Shown here: positions 1 to 9,390 of the stretch, in pieces
Layout: every line of letters starts with the position of its first letter
How positions within the stretch are numbered: the first letter of the stretch is position 1
From: Deltaproteobacteria bacterium
GTDB taxonomy: Bacteria; Desulfobacterota; Syntrophia; Syntrophales; Smithellaceae
Length of the DNA: 15,881 nt
NCBI GenBank assembly: GCA_019136325.1
Contig: JAGVUJ010000233.1
Span: forward strand, 1-15,881
Direction: 5' to 3'
The notes under the pieces: model-generated
Seen by the model: only the letters and a program-made list of their open reading frames with translations
Database searches by the model: none
Told to the model about the DNA's origin: nothing
Program-made: the position numbers and the translations under genes

Positions 1-3000
1 TGGGCAATAGAGTCAATCCGGCATTCCTGGTTTTTTGCCGATCCGAGCATGACGCCGTTGTCGAAGAAGGCGCGCCGGTACCAGAGTCCGTCCCAGGCGT
101 GCTGTTCGATGTTCAAACGCAATTGCAGCGCTTCTTTCGTGCAGAGCTCTTCAACAGACGTGTCGCCGCGCGCCCCGGCGATTTTCGAAAATTGCGTAAG
201 CACTTCATATAGAAAAAACCCGAGCCAGACACTCTCGCCCTTTCCTTGAATGCCGACCATATTCATGCCGTCGTTCCAGTCTCCGGAGCCCATCAGAGGT
301 AATCCATGGCTGCCGAAACGCAGTCCTCTTTTGATCGCCCGGAGACAGTGTTCATATAAACTGGCCGATTCCGTCGATCGGGTCGGCAGATCGTAATAAG
401 AATCCTCTTCCCGGCCGACCGACCTGCCGTTGATGAACGGTACGGATGCGTCCAGGATGTTCCGGTCACCGGTTCGCATGATATAATGACAGGTTGTCAG
501 GGGCAGCCAGAGATAATCATCGGAACATTGCGTGCGCACGCCGCGTCCCAGAGGAGGATGCCACCAGTGCTGCACATCACCTTCTTCAAACTGGCGTGAG
601 GCGCAAAGAAGCAGTTGTTCCCGGGCAAAGTTCGGTTCGGCGTGAATCAGCGCCATGACGTCCTGTAACTGATCCCGGAAGCCGAAAGCTCCTCCCGACT
701 GATAATATCCCGTGCGTGCCCAGAGACGACAGGACAGTGTCTGATAAAGAAGCCAGCCGTTGGCCATCACATTCAGAGAAGGATCGGGTGTTATCACCTG
801 CAGGACGCCGAGTTTGTCGGTCCAGTAATTCCTGACAGTCTGCAGAGCGTCGGCGGCTGTTACCGGATCAGTGTAAAACTGCGCCAGTTTGCGTGCCTCG
901 CTGACATTCCGCCCCATGCCGACGGTGAAAACAATTTCTTTTTCTTCTTCCTCGAGCAGTTCCAGCGTAACCTGAATCGCTGCGCAGGGATCCAGTCCGG
1001 CTCCGACTTTTCCGGAAAGATGCTGACGTTTCATCACAGCCGGATCTCTGAGTGTTCCGTTGCGTCCCAGAAATTCCATGCGATTGCCGGTGACGGTTCT
1101 CATCGAGGAGTTGGTATTAAAAAAGACGATACGGTTGGGAAATTCCGTGTTGTAGGGATTGCGCGCAAGGATAGCGCCGCTTTGCGGATCTATTTCCGTA
1201 ATAATATGCGGCGCGTTTTTTTCTCTCAGGTCCCCCAAAACCCATTCCATGTAACCGGTGACGGAGATGCGACGGGTTCGTCCGGTCCGGTTCCTGATTT
1301 TGAAGACGATAAATTTTACGGATGCGTCCAGCGCGGTATACACCCACGCCTCGGACTGAATAAAACGTTCCGTGTGTTCAAAAACGGTGTACCCGAAACC
1401 ATGACGGGTTGTATAAGGTTCAAAGCCACGTCGCGGCAGCGGCATGGGCGACCAGAACCGGCCGCGTTCGTCGTCTCGAATATAAAAAGCCTCGCCGCTG
1501 CTGTCGCTGACCGGATCATTGTGCCAGGGCGTCAGCCGGAATTCATGGGCGTTATCCGCCCAGGTGTACGCCATGCCGCTTTCCGAAACGACTGTGCCGA
1601 AATTCGGATTCGCCAGAACATTAACCCACGGCGCAGGCGTATTCTGGGAATGCGACGCTATGATAACATATTCGTGCGAAGCGGAATCGAATCCCCCCAG
1701 CCCGTTGAAGAAAAGCAAATCGTGACGCGGCGAAGCCGTTTGGGGAACCGGTGCGGCACGATGAGTGCGGCTGGGTATCAGCCTGGGTACGGCTATTTTC
1801 AAACCGCCGCGCTGCATGACCTGATTAATCAGCTTCCCTCTGCTGCCGGAGATGATCACGTGAGCCACGGTTTGAATAAGAATGCGATCTTCTTCCGGCA
1901 TCTGATCGGTTGACCGGACAAAAATTCCGCCGGGCTGATCCTTCAGATCTGCGACAATGGCGGACGAAACAAGCCCCATGATTTGATCGTGCAGAAGCTG
2001 CCGGTAACCGGCATGATCCTCATTCCAGATAATCAGATCGACGGCCAGCCCTTTCAACCGCCAGTAAGTATGCGCCTGAATAAGTTGACGCGCCAGATCG
2101 ATATGGGACTGATCGGATATTCTCAGAAGCACTATCGGCAAATCGCCGGAAATGGCATAACCCCAGAGGCCGGATTGCCCGCGGCGGTTTTCCGATATGA
2201 TGCCGGCGCTGGCGCGCATGGAGTCATTGGGATAAATAAGCGAACTGGCAATATGGGAATATAACTGGGCATCGGCTTCCGTAGCGTTAATTTGTCGGAG
2301 AAGCACTTGGCTTTGCGTCCAGGCCATTTCAAAAACACGGTCGGCGATCCGCCGGTCCTGATATTTATCCATCAGACTCAAGGCGTCTTCCCGGGTGGCG
2401 CCGATGCCGAAAACCATATCAATGACGGCCGATTGTTCCGGCGCCAGCGTGATCCGTGATCTGATGGAAACAATCGGATCAAGCACGGAACCCTGACTGT
2501 CCGAAAGCGTTCCAAAAAGGTCAGCGGGAGAACCCATGGCCTGGGGATCCGCCAGGGTGTTGCCGCGGCCGATAAAACGGGACCGGTCCGTTTCATAGGA
2601 AACCTGCTCAATATCGGTTCCATGCACGGCCATTAAATGAAGCATCCAGGGATTTTTTTCCCCTTCCGAACGCGGCCGGCGGGTACACAGAATCGCGCGG
2701 CGCTGTTCGATAATTTCTGTCTGGACGAAAAGATTGGAGAAAGCCGGATGAATTTTATCCGCGGCGGGATGCGTAATGACCACCTCCGCGTAGCTGGTGA
2801 CATCCAGGGTTTTTTGAGATCGGGACTGATTCGTGATGGTAACGCGGCGAAGTTCGATATCGTCTTCCGGTGAAACAACAATCTGCGTGTGCACGTCGAC
2901 GTCGTAATCGCGACGGCGAAATTCCACTCGTCCGTCCGAGAAAATGGCTTCGTAATTACGCGGTTGCTTCAGTGTCGGCTGGTAGGTTGTCGACCATACG

Positions 3001-6000
3001 TCGCCGGTTTTGACGTCGCTTAAGTAACAGAAAACTCCAAAATGATCACAGGTGGTATCTTCACGAAAACGGGTGATGTCGATGTTTTTCCAGCGGCTGT
3101 AGCCTCCGCCGGCGTTGGTCAGCATGATGTGATACCGGCCGTTGGAAAGAAGCTGCACTTCTGGAACCGTTGTGTCCGGCGTGGTGAAAATACGCACGGG
3201 ATTTTCCGAGATTTCCGGCTCTTTCTGCGCGCTGATAAGCTCGGATGGCGAGGCGTAGAAAGCCACGGCCTTGGGAACCATTTCCTGAAGCAGCAATAAT
3301 GTGGATTGGAATAAGGGTTCCGCTTCGAATCGTTTTTGCATCGGTCGGTCGAGCAGCAGATAGGCCAGAGCCAGCAGGGTCATGCCCTGGTGATGGGCCA
3401 TATAAGAACGAATGACGGCATGAGACTGGCCGCGTGTTAAACGCGACGGCGTAAAATCGATGGCTTCATAGAATCCGAATCTGCCCTGAAATTCTCTGTC
3501 GGCGATTTTTTCCAGATTGAGACATGCTTTCTCCGGCTCGACCATCAACGCCAGGGCGGAGGCATAAGGCGCGATGACCAAATCTTCAGCCAGTCCCCGT
3601 TTGAGGCCGAGACCGGGCACGCCGAAAGCGCGATACTGATAATTGAGATGACTGTCAAAGGCATAGTAGCCCGATTCCGATATGCCCCAGGGAACGGAGC
3701 GTTTTTTGCCGTAGTTGATTTGCGCGGCAACCGCCGCTTTGTAAGTCTGATCAAGCAGAGAATCCTCATAGGCCGGCATCACCAGGAGAGGCATCAGATA
3801 CTCAAACATGGAGCCGCTCCAGGAAACCAGCACAGGCTTTTTCTCCGGAGCGACCGTCAGCAGCCTGCCGAGAGCAAACCAGCTTTCCTGCGGCAATTTA
3901 CCCTGCGCTATGCCCACAAAATTGCTGAAACGGGCTTCCGCCGCCAGCAAATCGTAGAAGCTTGTGTCACGACGGGAGTTGCTGACATTGTACCCGATGG
4001 ACAGAAGATTGCAGGATTTGTCAAAAAGAAATTCATATTCGATATCGGTGAAATCGACGCACTGCCGCACCAGAGCATCGATGTCCCGCATCAGGTTGAC
4101 GGCGCGATTGCCGGAAACGGAGATCAGTTTTTTCAATTCGCCGATTCGCGAAATATCCACGGCCGTCAACTCGACTTTTTTGATTTCTTCCGTTTCGGAT
4201 TCAAAATGTTCATACAGGCCGGTCATTTCCCTCAGCGTCATGATATCGTTCAGTCGGGGGACTTCGCGGATGATGTCCGTAAATTGCGGATCGAATATCC
4301 ATGGTGCGAGGAAAAGCATCTCGTCAAGAACCGTTGTTGATTGATGAATGAAAGCGTCGGTCCAGTAGTTGATTTCGCTTTGCGAATTGTGATCCGGCAG
4401 ATGCATATCCGCCTTCATTTCTTCCGCAAGCGACGTCGTTTTTTCCAGGCAGGTTTTCAACTCCGTCAGCGTTGCCGGTGGGGAAGCAACGGCGTCCGCC
4501 AGATGTTTTCTGATGTGGTGCAGTTGAGCGGGAGCCGTCTTCCCCGCGGCGTCGGCCAGAATCTCCAGCGTATCGTTGAGGCCGTTAAAGATTTGAAGAT
4601 CGATGATTTTTTTATCGGGGAGAGCGTGCAACCCCGATCTTAAAATAAAAAGATAACCGACAAGATTTCCGCTGTCCACGGATGAAACGTACAGAGGCAG
4701 AAGCGGGTCCAGCGACTGCGTATCATACCAGTTGTAAAAATGACCCTTGTATCGTTCCAGCGAATTCATCGTGCGCAGAGTATGGGACGTTCTTTCGATG
4801 AACGTCAGGATTGTAATATACCCGAAATCATAAGCGGCTTGATTGGCTAAAAGCGATAATCCGATGTTGGTCGGTGATGTGCGATGAGCGACAACGTCCA
4901 CCGGCTGTTCCTGGTAATTGTCGGGTGGCAGCCAGTTATCTTCGGAACCGACGAAATGTTCAAAAAACGCCCAGGTTTTCCGGGATGTCTTTTTCAGGAA
5001 GGTGATTTGATGCAACGACAGTTTTGCTTCCCGGCGCCGGGACGGTTTGCTGAACCGCCAGGCGATGGCAGGCGAGACCAGCCAGATCATGATGAAAGGA
5101 AGTGCCGGTATTAAACCCGACGAGGGGCATATGAATAACCAAACGGATAACGCTGCGGCCAGAGCGGGAGAGAACCACATGGCTCTGAAATAAACGGTAA
5201 GATCGCCGCGCAGGTTGTTTGTGTTTTCCGACGGGTTCCATTCGAGCAGCCGTTTGCGTGAAATCAACATTCGCCAGAGCGTACGCAGCACGGCGTCGGT
5301 GCTGAAATAGGCTTCATAAGGCAGGCAGGCCAGTGAAAATATCACCTGTAAAAAATTGCTGCCGGTCTTTTGAACAACCGAGGTCAGATGATGTGCCAGA
5401 ATGACATTGCGCTGTTTTTGAAAAATGGTGATCACCGACATGATCAAAGCCGGAAGGATGATGATGCCCAGAACGGCCAATGTCCACAGCCCGGATGAGG
5501 GAAACAATATCCACCCCGCGATAAACATGAGCATTAACGATGCCGGAATCAGGCTTCTGCGCAGATTGTCGAATATTTTCCACTGGGAAAGCATGGAAAG
5601 AGGATTGCCAAGTGTTTTGCCGTCGGCGGAAGGAACCCGGGACATGACCCAGCGCGCTATCTGCCAGTCTCCGCGAATCCAGCGATGTCTTCTGCTGACA
5701 TCGGCCTTGTATTCGGACGGATGTTCTTCATAAAGCTGAACGTCGCTGATCAATCCCGATCGTGCATAACATCCTTCGAGAAGATCATGACTGAGAATAT
5801 AATTTTCGGGAAGGCATCCGTCCAGCGCTGTCTCGAAAGCATCGATGTCGTAAATTCCCTTGCCGATAAATGAGCCTTCGCCGAAAATGTCCTGATAAAC
5901 ATCGGATACCGCTCTTGTGTAAGGGTCGATTCCCGAACTGCTTCCATGCATGAGGCTGTAAAGGGAGCGGCTGATATCGGGAAGCGCAACGGAGACCCGC

Positions 6001-8054
6001 GGTTGCAGAATGCCGTAGCCTTTGCAGACCCTTCTTTTCTTTTCATCATACTGCGCCTGATTGAGCGGGTGTGCCATGGTGCCGACAAACTGCCATGCTG
6101 CATCACGCGGCAGTTTGGTGTCCGTATCGAGCGTAATGACATACCGTATGTTGATTAATTCCGTTGTATCGCCGACAATCAGCGAAAACAGCTCTCCGCC
6201 CGGACCCTGCGTTCTGCCGCGCAGATAGGCATTCAGATCGGCCAGTTTCCCCCGCTTTCGCTCATAACCCATCCAGAGATTCTCTTTGGGATTCCAGCGG
6301 CGGGGACGGTGGAACAGGAAGAAAATATCTCCGTGAAGATTAGCGTATTTATCGTTAAGATTTTCAATGCCTTTCCGGACGAGATATAAAAGCCGTTCGT
6401 CATCGGATACCTTCTCGCTCGCCGCGTCGCGAAAATCGGTTAAGAGAGCAAAACGCAGATTTTCATCACGATTGGCCAGAAAATGCACTTCAATGGATTC
6501 GATCAGCTTGTTAACGTTTCGCTCGTTCAGCAACATTGTCGGAATGGCAATGAGCGTGCGGCATTCCGGCGGTATGCCGCGGGAAAAATCCATTCTCGGC
6601 AACGGATGGGGCTTCACCATCAGCGTTGACAGCCAGTTGATCAGCGCCACGCTCAGATGGCTTGTGCTCATAAGAGCAATCATTCCAATGCCGGCCAGTA
6701 GCCATCCGTTCAGGCCGCTGTTGCGGGCCATCATCAGCAAAATGAAAGTGAAAATTAAGGTCAACAGAAAAATCGATCCGACATAAATAAGCAGAGGCAC
6801 CCGTCTGCTGTAGCGGGCGATCATTTCATAGGGAGATAATCCGATTTTGACCGCGTGTTCCAGTTCCGGCAAGCCCTGATCAATCAGATAATAGCCGACA
6901 TGAATAATGCGATCCTGGCCGGTTTTTTGAGCGCCCTTTTTGCGGGCGAGTAATATTGCCATGCGCGCCACTTCGCTTTCCGACAGGGCGCTTTTCTTGG
7001 CGATTTTTTCCACGACATGTCGGTAGCGGTCCCGGGTGGGAAAATCCATTTTGACATACACATCTGCCGGATCTTCGCGCAGGATCTGATCGACGAAACT
7101 CATGGTTTCGACAAATTCCCGCCAGTTCATGGTACCTAAAAACCGCAAACTGACGATACTGTTGCTCATGGAAACCTGGTCGGCTGCCTGTTGCTGACTT
7201 TCCATTTGCACGAGACTTTTGATGGTCTGTCCGTATTCGGAAAGTCGCTGTTCTATCCAGGTCAAAGGCAAAGCCAGCGCCGGTCCCTGGCCCTGCAACT
7301 GGCGTGAGATTTCTGCGACGAATGGACCGACAACCGGCGGGTTCGAACGCGCCATGTCGGCTATTTCCAGAAAGAGATTTTTAGGATCCTTATGGGCGGT
7401 GGCTGTCATCTTCTGCGCCCAGTAATCGGCCAGATCACGGTTGGCTCGATCCTTGGATATGCGCGATGCTATGCGCCGGATGTTCTCGATCAACGCCAGC
7501 CGCAGCATGATGGGGATCGCCCACAATTCACCGATTTTCAGTACGGTGACGGTTTGATAGGAAGAAACAAACAGGCTCAGCGTTTTCGAATCGATACGGC
7601 CGTCGCCGTGGGAGATCATTTCCAGCGCTATGTCATATACGCGAGGCAACTTTGCCGACGGTCCGTTAGCCAGATGAGGCAGCTCCCGGCTGTACACTTT
7701 CGGAAAATGCCTTCTTGCTGTGCGGATTTGTTCCTCAATCAGGTAGAAGTTATCCAGAAACCATTCTTCCGCCGGTGTGACCCGGCGATTTTCCATAACG
7801 GCCCTGGTCAGTTTCTCCCGGGCTTCCAGCAGCACTTTTTCATTTTCCGACAATCTTATAAGCAACTGGTTTGATGTGCGGCCCGCACCGAGTTTATGCG
7901 CTCCGGCGATGATTTTGCCGTGCTGCCTCATCTGCTTGGAGCTGAATAATTCCGCACGTAACAGTTCGTCATCCGTTAATTTTTTATTCAGATTTCCGCC
8001 GGGGAACTTACTTTTTATATTATGAAAATATTTTAAAAAAGCTTTTGCCTTCAA
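1..8054 (-). CDS. ndvB: Cyclic beta-1,2-glucan synthase (NdvB/ChvB/Cgs family), C-terminus cut by window edge
   Basis: Giant inner-membrane enzyme that polymerises UDP-glucose into beta-1,2-glucan, cyclises it and trims chain length by phosphorolysis; the product is a periplasmic osmoregulated glucan. I read one open frame of 2684 codons without a stop. Residues 1-418 form the N-terminal cytoplasmic region. Two hydrophobic segments follow at about 419-441 and 447-469. The GT84 glycosyltransferase domain carries a DTDT motif at 643-646, then GEGSFIGKG and SHDLLEG, and RRHRW at 788-792. More membrane segments lie near 838-880 and 960-1005. A glycoamylase-like domain includes MFEYLMP near 1416, PWGISESGY around W1456 and MAHHQGM from 1552. 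The rest is GH94 phosphorylase-like: GFRDQLQD around D2461 and GDWNDGM at 2591-2597, the motif that carries the general acid. Family members are about 2800-2870 residues, so some 150 residues should lie beyond base 1. The TTG start rests on the Shine-Dalgarno. It lies 117 bases downstream of rpoH on the same strand. Confidence 0.95.
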   Translation of the reverse strand, partial: MKAKAFLKYFHNIKSKFPGGNLNKKLTDDELLRAELFSSKQMRQHGKIIAGAHKLGAGRTSNQLLIRLSENEKVLLEAREKLTRAVMENRRVTPAEEWFLDNFYLIEEQIRTARRHFPKVYSRELPHLANGPSAKLPRVYDIALEMISHGDGRIDSKTLSLFVSSYQTVTVLKIGELWAIPIMLRLALIENIRRIASRISKDRANRDLADYWAQKMTATAHKDPKNLFLEIADMARSNPPVVGPFVAEISRQLQGQGPALALPLTWIEQRLSEYGQTIKSLVQMESQQQAADQVSMSNSIVSLRFLGTMNWREFVETMSFVDQILREDPADVYVKMDFPTRDRYRHVVEKIAKKSALSESEVARMAILLARKKGAQKTGQDRIIHVGYYLIDQGLPELEHAVKIGLSPYEMIARYSRRVPLLIYVGSIFLLTLIFTFILLMMARNSGLNGWLLAGIGMIALMSTSHLSVALINWLSTLMVKPHPLPRMDFSRGIPPECRTLIAIPTMLLNERNVNKLIESIEVHFLANRDENLRFALLTDFRDAASEKVSDDERLLYLVRKGIENLNDKYANLHGDIFFLFHRPRRWNPKENLWMGYERKRGKLADLNAYLRGRTQGPGGELFSLIVGDTTELINIRYVITLDTDTKLPRDAAWQFVGTMAHPLNQAQYDEKKRRVCKGYGILQPRVSVALPDISRSLYSLMHGSSSGIDPYTRAVSDVYQDIFGEGSFIGKGIYDIDAFETALDGCLPENYILSHDLLEGCYARSGLISDVQLYEEHPSEYKADVSRRHRWIRGDWQIARWVMSRVPSADGKTLGNPLSMLSQWKIFDNLRRSLIPASLMLMFIAGWILFPSSGLWTLAVLGIIILPALIMSVITIFQKQRNVILAHHLTSVVQKTGSNFLQVIFSLACLPYEAYFSTDAVLRTLWRMLISRKRLLEWNPSENTNNLRGDLTVYFRAMWFSPALAAALSVWLFICPSSGLIPALPFIMIWLVSPAIAWRFSKPSRRREAKLSLHQITFLKKTSRKTWAFFEHFVGSEDNWLPPDNYQEQPVDVVAHRTSPTNIGLSLLANQAAYDFGYITILTFIERTSHTLRTMNSLERYKGHFYNWYDTQSLDPLLPLYVSSVDSGNLVGYLFILRSGLHALPDKKIIDLQIFNGLNDTLEILADAAGKTAPAQLHHIRKHLADAVASPPATLTELKTCLEKTTSLAEEMKADMHLPDHNSQSEINYWTDAFIHQSTTVLDEMLFLAPWIFDPQFTDIIREVPRLNDIMTLREMTGLYEHFESETEEIKKVELTAVDISRIGELKKLISVSGNRAVNLMRDIDALVRQCVDFTDIEYEFLFDKSCNLLSIGYNVSNSRRDTSFYDLLAAEARFSNFVGIAQGKLPQESWFALGRLLTVAPEKKPVLVSWSGSMFEYLMPLLVMPAYEDSLLDQTYKAAVAAQINYGKKRSVPWGISESGYYAFDSHLNYQYRAFGVPGLGLKRGLAEDLVIAPYASALALMVEPEKACLNLEKIADREFQGRFGFYEAIDFTPSRLTRGQSHAVIRSYMAHHQGMTLLALAYLLLDRPMQKRFEAEPLFQSTLLLLQEMVPKAVAFYASPSELISAQKEPEISENPVRIFTTPDTTVPEVQLLSNGRYHIMLTNAGGGYSRWKNIDITRFREDTTCDHFGVFCYLSDVKTGDVWSTTYQPTLKQPRNYEAIFSDGRVEFRRRDYDVDVHTQIVVSPEDDIELRRVTITNQSRSQKTLDVTSYAEVVITHPAADKIHPAFSNLFVQTEIIEQRRAILCTRRPRSEGEKNPWMLHLMAVHGTDIEQVSYETDRSRFIGRGNTLADPQAMGSPADLFGTLSDSQGSVLDPIVSIRSRITLAPEQSAVIDMVFGIGATREDALSLMDKYQDRRIADRVFEMAWTQSQVLLRQINATEADAQLYSHIASSLIYPNDSMRASAGIISENRRGQSGLWGYAISGDLPIVLLRISDQSHIDLARQLIQAHTYWRLKGLAVDLIIWNEDHAGYRQLLHDQIMGLVSSAIVADLKDQPGGIFVRSTDQMPEEDRILIQTVAHVIISGSRGKLINQVMQRGGLKIAVPRLIPSRTHRAAPVPQTASPRHDLLFFNGLGGFDSASHEYVIIASHSQNTPAPWVNVLANPNFGTVVSESGMAYTWADNAHEFRLTPWHNDPVSDSSGEAFYIRDDERGRFWSPMPLPRRGFEPYTTRHGFGYTVFEHTERFIQSEAWVYTALDASVKFIVFKIRNRTGRTRRISVTGYMEWVLGDLREKNAPHIITEIDPQSGAILARNPYNTEFPNRIVFFNTNSSMRTVTGNRMEFLGRNGTLRDPAVMKRQHLSGKVGAGLDPCAAIQVTLELLEEEEKEIVFTVGMGRNVSEARKLAQFYTDPVTAADALQTVRNYWTDKLGVLQVITPDPSLNVMANGWLLYQTLSCRLWARTGYYQSGGAFGFRDQLQDVMALIHAEPNFAREQLLLCASRQFEEGDVQHWWHPPLGRGVRTQCSDDYLWLPLTTCHYIMRTGDRNILDASVPFINGRSVGREEDSYYDLPTRSTESASLYEHCLRAIKRGLRFGSHGLPLMGSGDWNDGMNMVGIQGKGESVWLGFFLYEVLTQFSKIAGARGDTSVEELCTKEALQLRLNIEQHAWDGLWYRRAFFDNGVMLGSAKNQECRIDSIA

Positions 8055-8069
8055 TGGTAAACGCTCCTT
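8052..8069 (-). promoter_or_regulatory. Ribosome binding site deciding a TTG start for the glucan synthase
   Basis: On the minus strand AAGGAG (8069-8064) stands nine bases before a TTG codon (8054-8052) in frame with the whole synthase. The protein from this TTG begins with a basic stretch (LKAKAFLKYFHNIKSK). The first transmembrane segment then falls at residue 419, close to its position in characterised Cgs proteins as I recall them. No ATG with comparable signals lies nearby, so a TTG start is the best reading. Confidence 0.8.
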
Positions 8070-8123
8070 ACCGATGACGAAAGACGTTTGGAAACACGTT
8101 CCTGTTGTGAAAAGCGGTTCAAT

Positions 8124-8142
8124 AAAATATTAAAAATATTTT
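8124..8142 (-). repeat. A/T-only perfect inverted repeat between rpoH and the glucan synthase gene
   Basis: AAAATATT and AATATTTT are exact reverse complements separated by three bases. The repeat sits in the 117-base gap between the rpoH stop and the synthase start. An eight-pair A/T-only stem is weak. It could be a poor terminator, a protein-binding site or simply AT-rich spacer. I saw no promoter in the gap that I would defend. Confidence 0.3.
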
Positions 8143-8171
8143 TTAGAATCTATCTGTTGACAGCGACTATT

Positions 8172-9017
8172 CTATTTGTTGGGTTTAAAGTAAGGCAGAG
8201 CCAGTTGCATTTTTTTCAGAGCCTGTTTCTCGATTTGACGGGCTCGTTCCCGGGAAATATTATATTTTTCTCCTATCTCCTGGAGCGTTTTCGGATCGTC
8301 GGCCATGACCCGGTTAAGAATGATGTAACTTTCTCTCTCATTGAGATTGGCCAAAGCGCCGGCTATGTCACGCTGAACAAGACTTTTTTCTTCTTCTTTG
8401 ATCAGAGACACTTCCTGATTGTCTCCCTCATAAGCCAGAAAATCAATATGAGAATTGCTGCTCTCATCGTTGATGATTTCATGCAGAGAAACGTCGCGGG
8501 AGCCCATGCGCAAATCCATTTCTTCCACTTCGGAATCCTTGACCCCCAGGGAGGTTGCTATTTCGCTGAATTCGGGATTTCTCCGGGAAAGCGTCTCCAG
8601 CTCTTTTTTTGTTTGATTCAGCTTGAAAAAAAGTTTCCGTTGGGCCTGAGTCGTCCCTATTTTAACAATGCTCCATGATCTGATCAGGTAATTCTGAATG
8701 TACGCGCGAATCCACCACACTGCGTAAGAGATAAGCCGGTAGCCTTTTTCAGGATCGAATTTCTTTACGGCGTGAATAAGACCGATATTCCCTTCCTGAA
8801 TCAAATCCGCCAGTTTGAATCCGTAGTTGCGGTATTCATGGGCAATTTTGACGACAAAACGCAGATTGGAAACAATCAACTTTTCCGCGGCCGTCACGTC
8901 ATTATACTTTTTCAGCCGTACGGCCAGCCTGAATTCCTCTTCCGGGGTCAGGAGAGGAAACCGATTGATTTCCGCTATATATAAATTAAGAGTGCCTGTT
9001 ATGGCAGGAAGTTCCAT
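8172..9017 (-). CDS. rpoH: RNA polymerase heat-shock sigma factor RpoH (sigma-32)
   Basis: Sigma-70-family factor that directs RNA polymerase to heat-shock promoters. The 281 residues match the usual RpoH length of about 280-300. Region 1.2 lies near residues 10-35. Region 2 is at about 45-122 and contains LIVSNLRFVVKIA, DLIQEGNIGLIHAVKKFDP and YAVWWIRAYIQ. The RpoH box QRKLFF is at 126-131; it distinguishes this family from RpoD and RpoS and is linked to core binding and FtsH-dependent turnover. Region 4 is at about 222-272, with the helix-turn-helix LQEIGEKYNISRERARQIE recognising the -35 element. The ATG start follows a weakish AAGG 13 bases upstream; no better start fits, and region 1.2 needs these residues. 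It is divergent from the diadenylate cyclase gene and upstream of the glucan synthase. Which genes it controls cannot be read from the window. Confidence 0.95.
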   Translation of the reverse strand: MELPAITGTLNLYIAEINRFPLLTPEEEFRLAVRLKKYNDVTAAEKLIVSNLRFVVKIAHEYRNYGFKLADLIQEGNIGLIHAVKKFDPEKGYRLISYAVWWIRAYIQNYLIRSWSIVKIGTTQAQRKLFFKLNQTKKELETLSRRNPEFSEIATSLGVKDSEVEEMDLRMGSRDVSLHEIINDESSNSHIDFLAYEGDNQEVSLIKEEEKSLVQRDIAGALANLNERESYIILNRVMADDPKTLQEIGEKYNISRERARQIEKQALKKMQLALPYFKPNK

Positions 9018-9051
9018 TTTCCGGTTATTTCCTTAGATTTTTAATGATTAA

Positions 9052-9080
9052 ATACTATCCAACTATAATTTTATGGTCAA
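9052..9080 (-). promoter_or_regulatory. Sigma-70-type promoter for rpoH
   Basis: On the minus strand, TTGACC (9080-9075) is followed by an exact 17-base spacer and TAGTAT (9057-9052). Transcription would start near 9045, leaving a leader of roughly 28 bases before the rpoH ATG. The leader is too short for a large RNA thermosensor. This is vegetative control by sequence; any heat regulation would have to act elsewhere, for example on protein stability. Confidence 0.75.
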
Positions 9081-9106
9081 GTTATTTAATGACACCCGAT
9101 GGCCGG

Positions 9107-9144
9107 GAGACCCACGCTTCAGAAATGCAGTGCCCTGAAATTTG
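9107..9144 (+). repeat. Imperfect 38-base dispersed repeat, copy 1
   Basis: Aligns without gaps to 10293-10330 with about 30 of 38 identical positions, starting at GAGAC and including an identical TTCAGAAATG core and a CTGAAAT arm. This copy keeps a short inverted repeat, TTCAG (9118-9122) with CTGAA (9135-9139). The two copies lie on either side of the diadenylate cyclase gene in the same orientation. The identity count was made by eye. Confidence 0.55.
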
Positions 9145-9331
9145 CATATTGCATTATCCAGCTTCAGGCGGATGCGGCCGCCGGTGTTTCCATCCTCCCG
9201 TCACACCACAATGTTCAGGGATGTAAAAATTTTTTCAAAAGCGAACTCAAATCACGCCGTCATGTTTTCATCATACAAAAACTTCGGAAACACAGTGTAT
9301 TGAAATGAATGATTTTTAAACGGATCCCACC

Positions 9332-9360
9332 TTGACAGAGGCCGTATTTGTGCTTATTCT
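9332..9360 (+). promoter_or_regulatory. Sigma-70-type promoter for the diadenylate cyclase gene
   Basis: A perfect TTGACA (9332-9337), a 17-base spacer and TATTCT (9355-9360, four of six consensus bases). Transcription would start near 9367, giving a leader of about 24 bases. The leader contains the Shine-Dalgarno AGGTGA (9378-9383), seven bases from the ATG. Confidence 0.8.
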
Positions 9361-9390
9361 AAGTAAAATAAAAAATCAGGTGATTTTAAA

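Larger units (their letters stand above)
9018..9390. other. Divergent intergenic region between rpoH and the diadenylate cyclase gene
   Basis: 373 bases without a supported gene. The left end holds the rpoH promoter and the right end the cyclase promoter. Between them lie one copy of a 38-base imperfect repeat (9107-9144) and a short GC hairpin, GGCGG (9167-9171) with CCGCC (9178-9182), around a NotI-like GCGGCCGC. The stretch from about 9190 to 9320 is AT-rich and I see nothing definable in it. Short open frames here lack ribosome binding sites and resemble nothing I know. Confidence 0.6.

Noticed and set aside
1020..1913. A 297-codon plus-strand frame inside the glucan synthase gene.
   Set aside because: It is a shadow of the GH94 region on the minus strand, with no family resemblance. 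The same applies to the plus-strand frames at 3648-4340, 4341-4643 and 7392-7874.
8124..8142. A/T inverted repeat considered as an rpoH terminator.
   Set aside because: The stem has only A-T pairs and the bases after it are not a clean T-run, so termination is not supported; kept only as a low-confidence repeat.
8088..8678. A 196-codon plus-strand frame opposite rpoH.
   Set aside because: Phe-rich shadow of the rpoH coding strand. The rpoH motifs are decisive.
9044..9308. Short open frames (60-69 codons) in the rpoH/cyclase intergenic region.
   Set aside because: No ribosome binding sites, odd composition, and the first overlaps the rpoH promoter elements.
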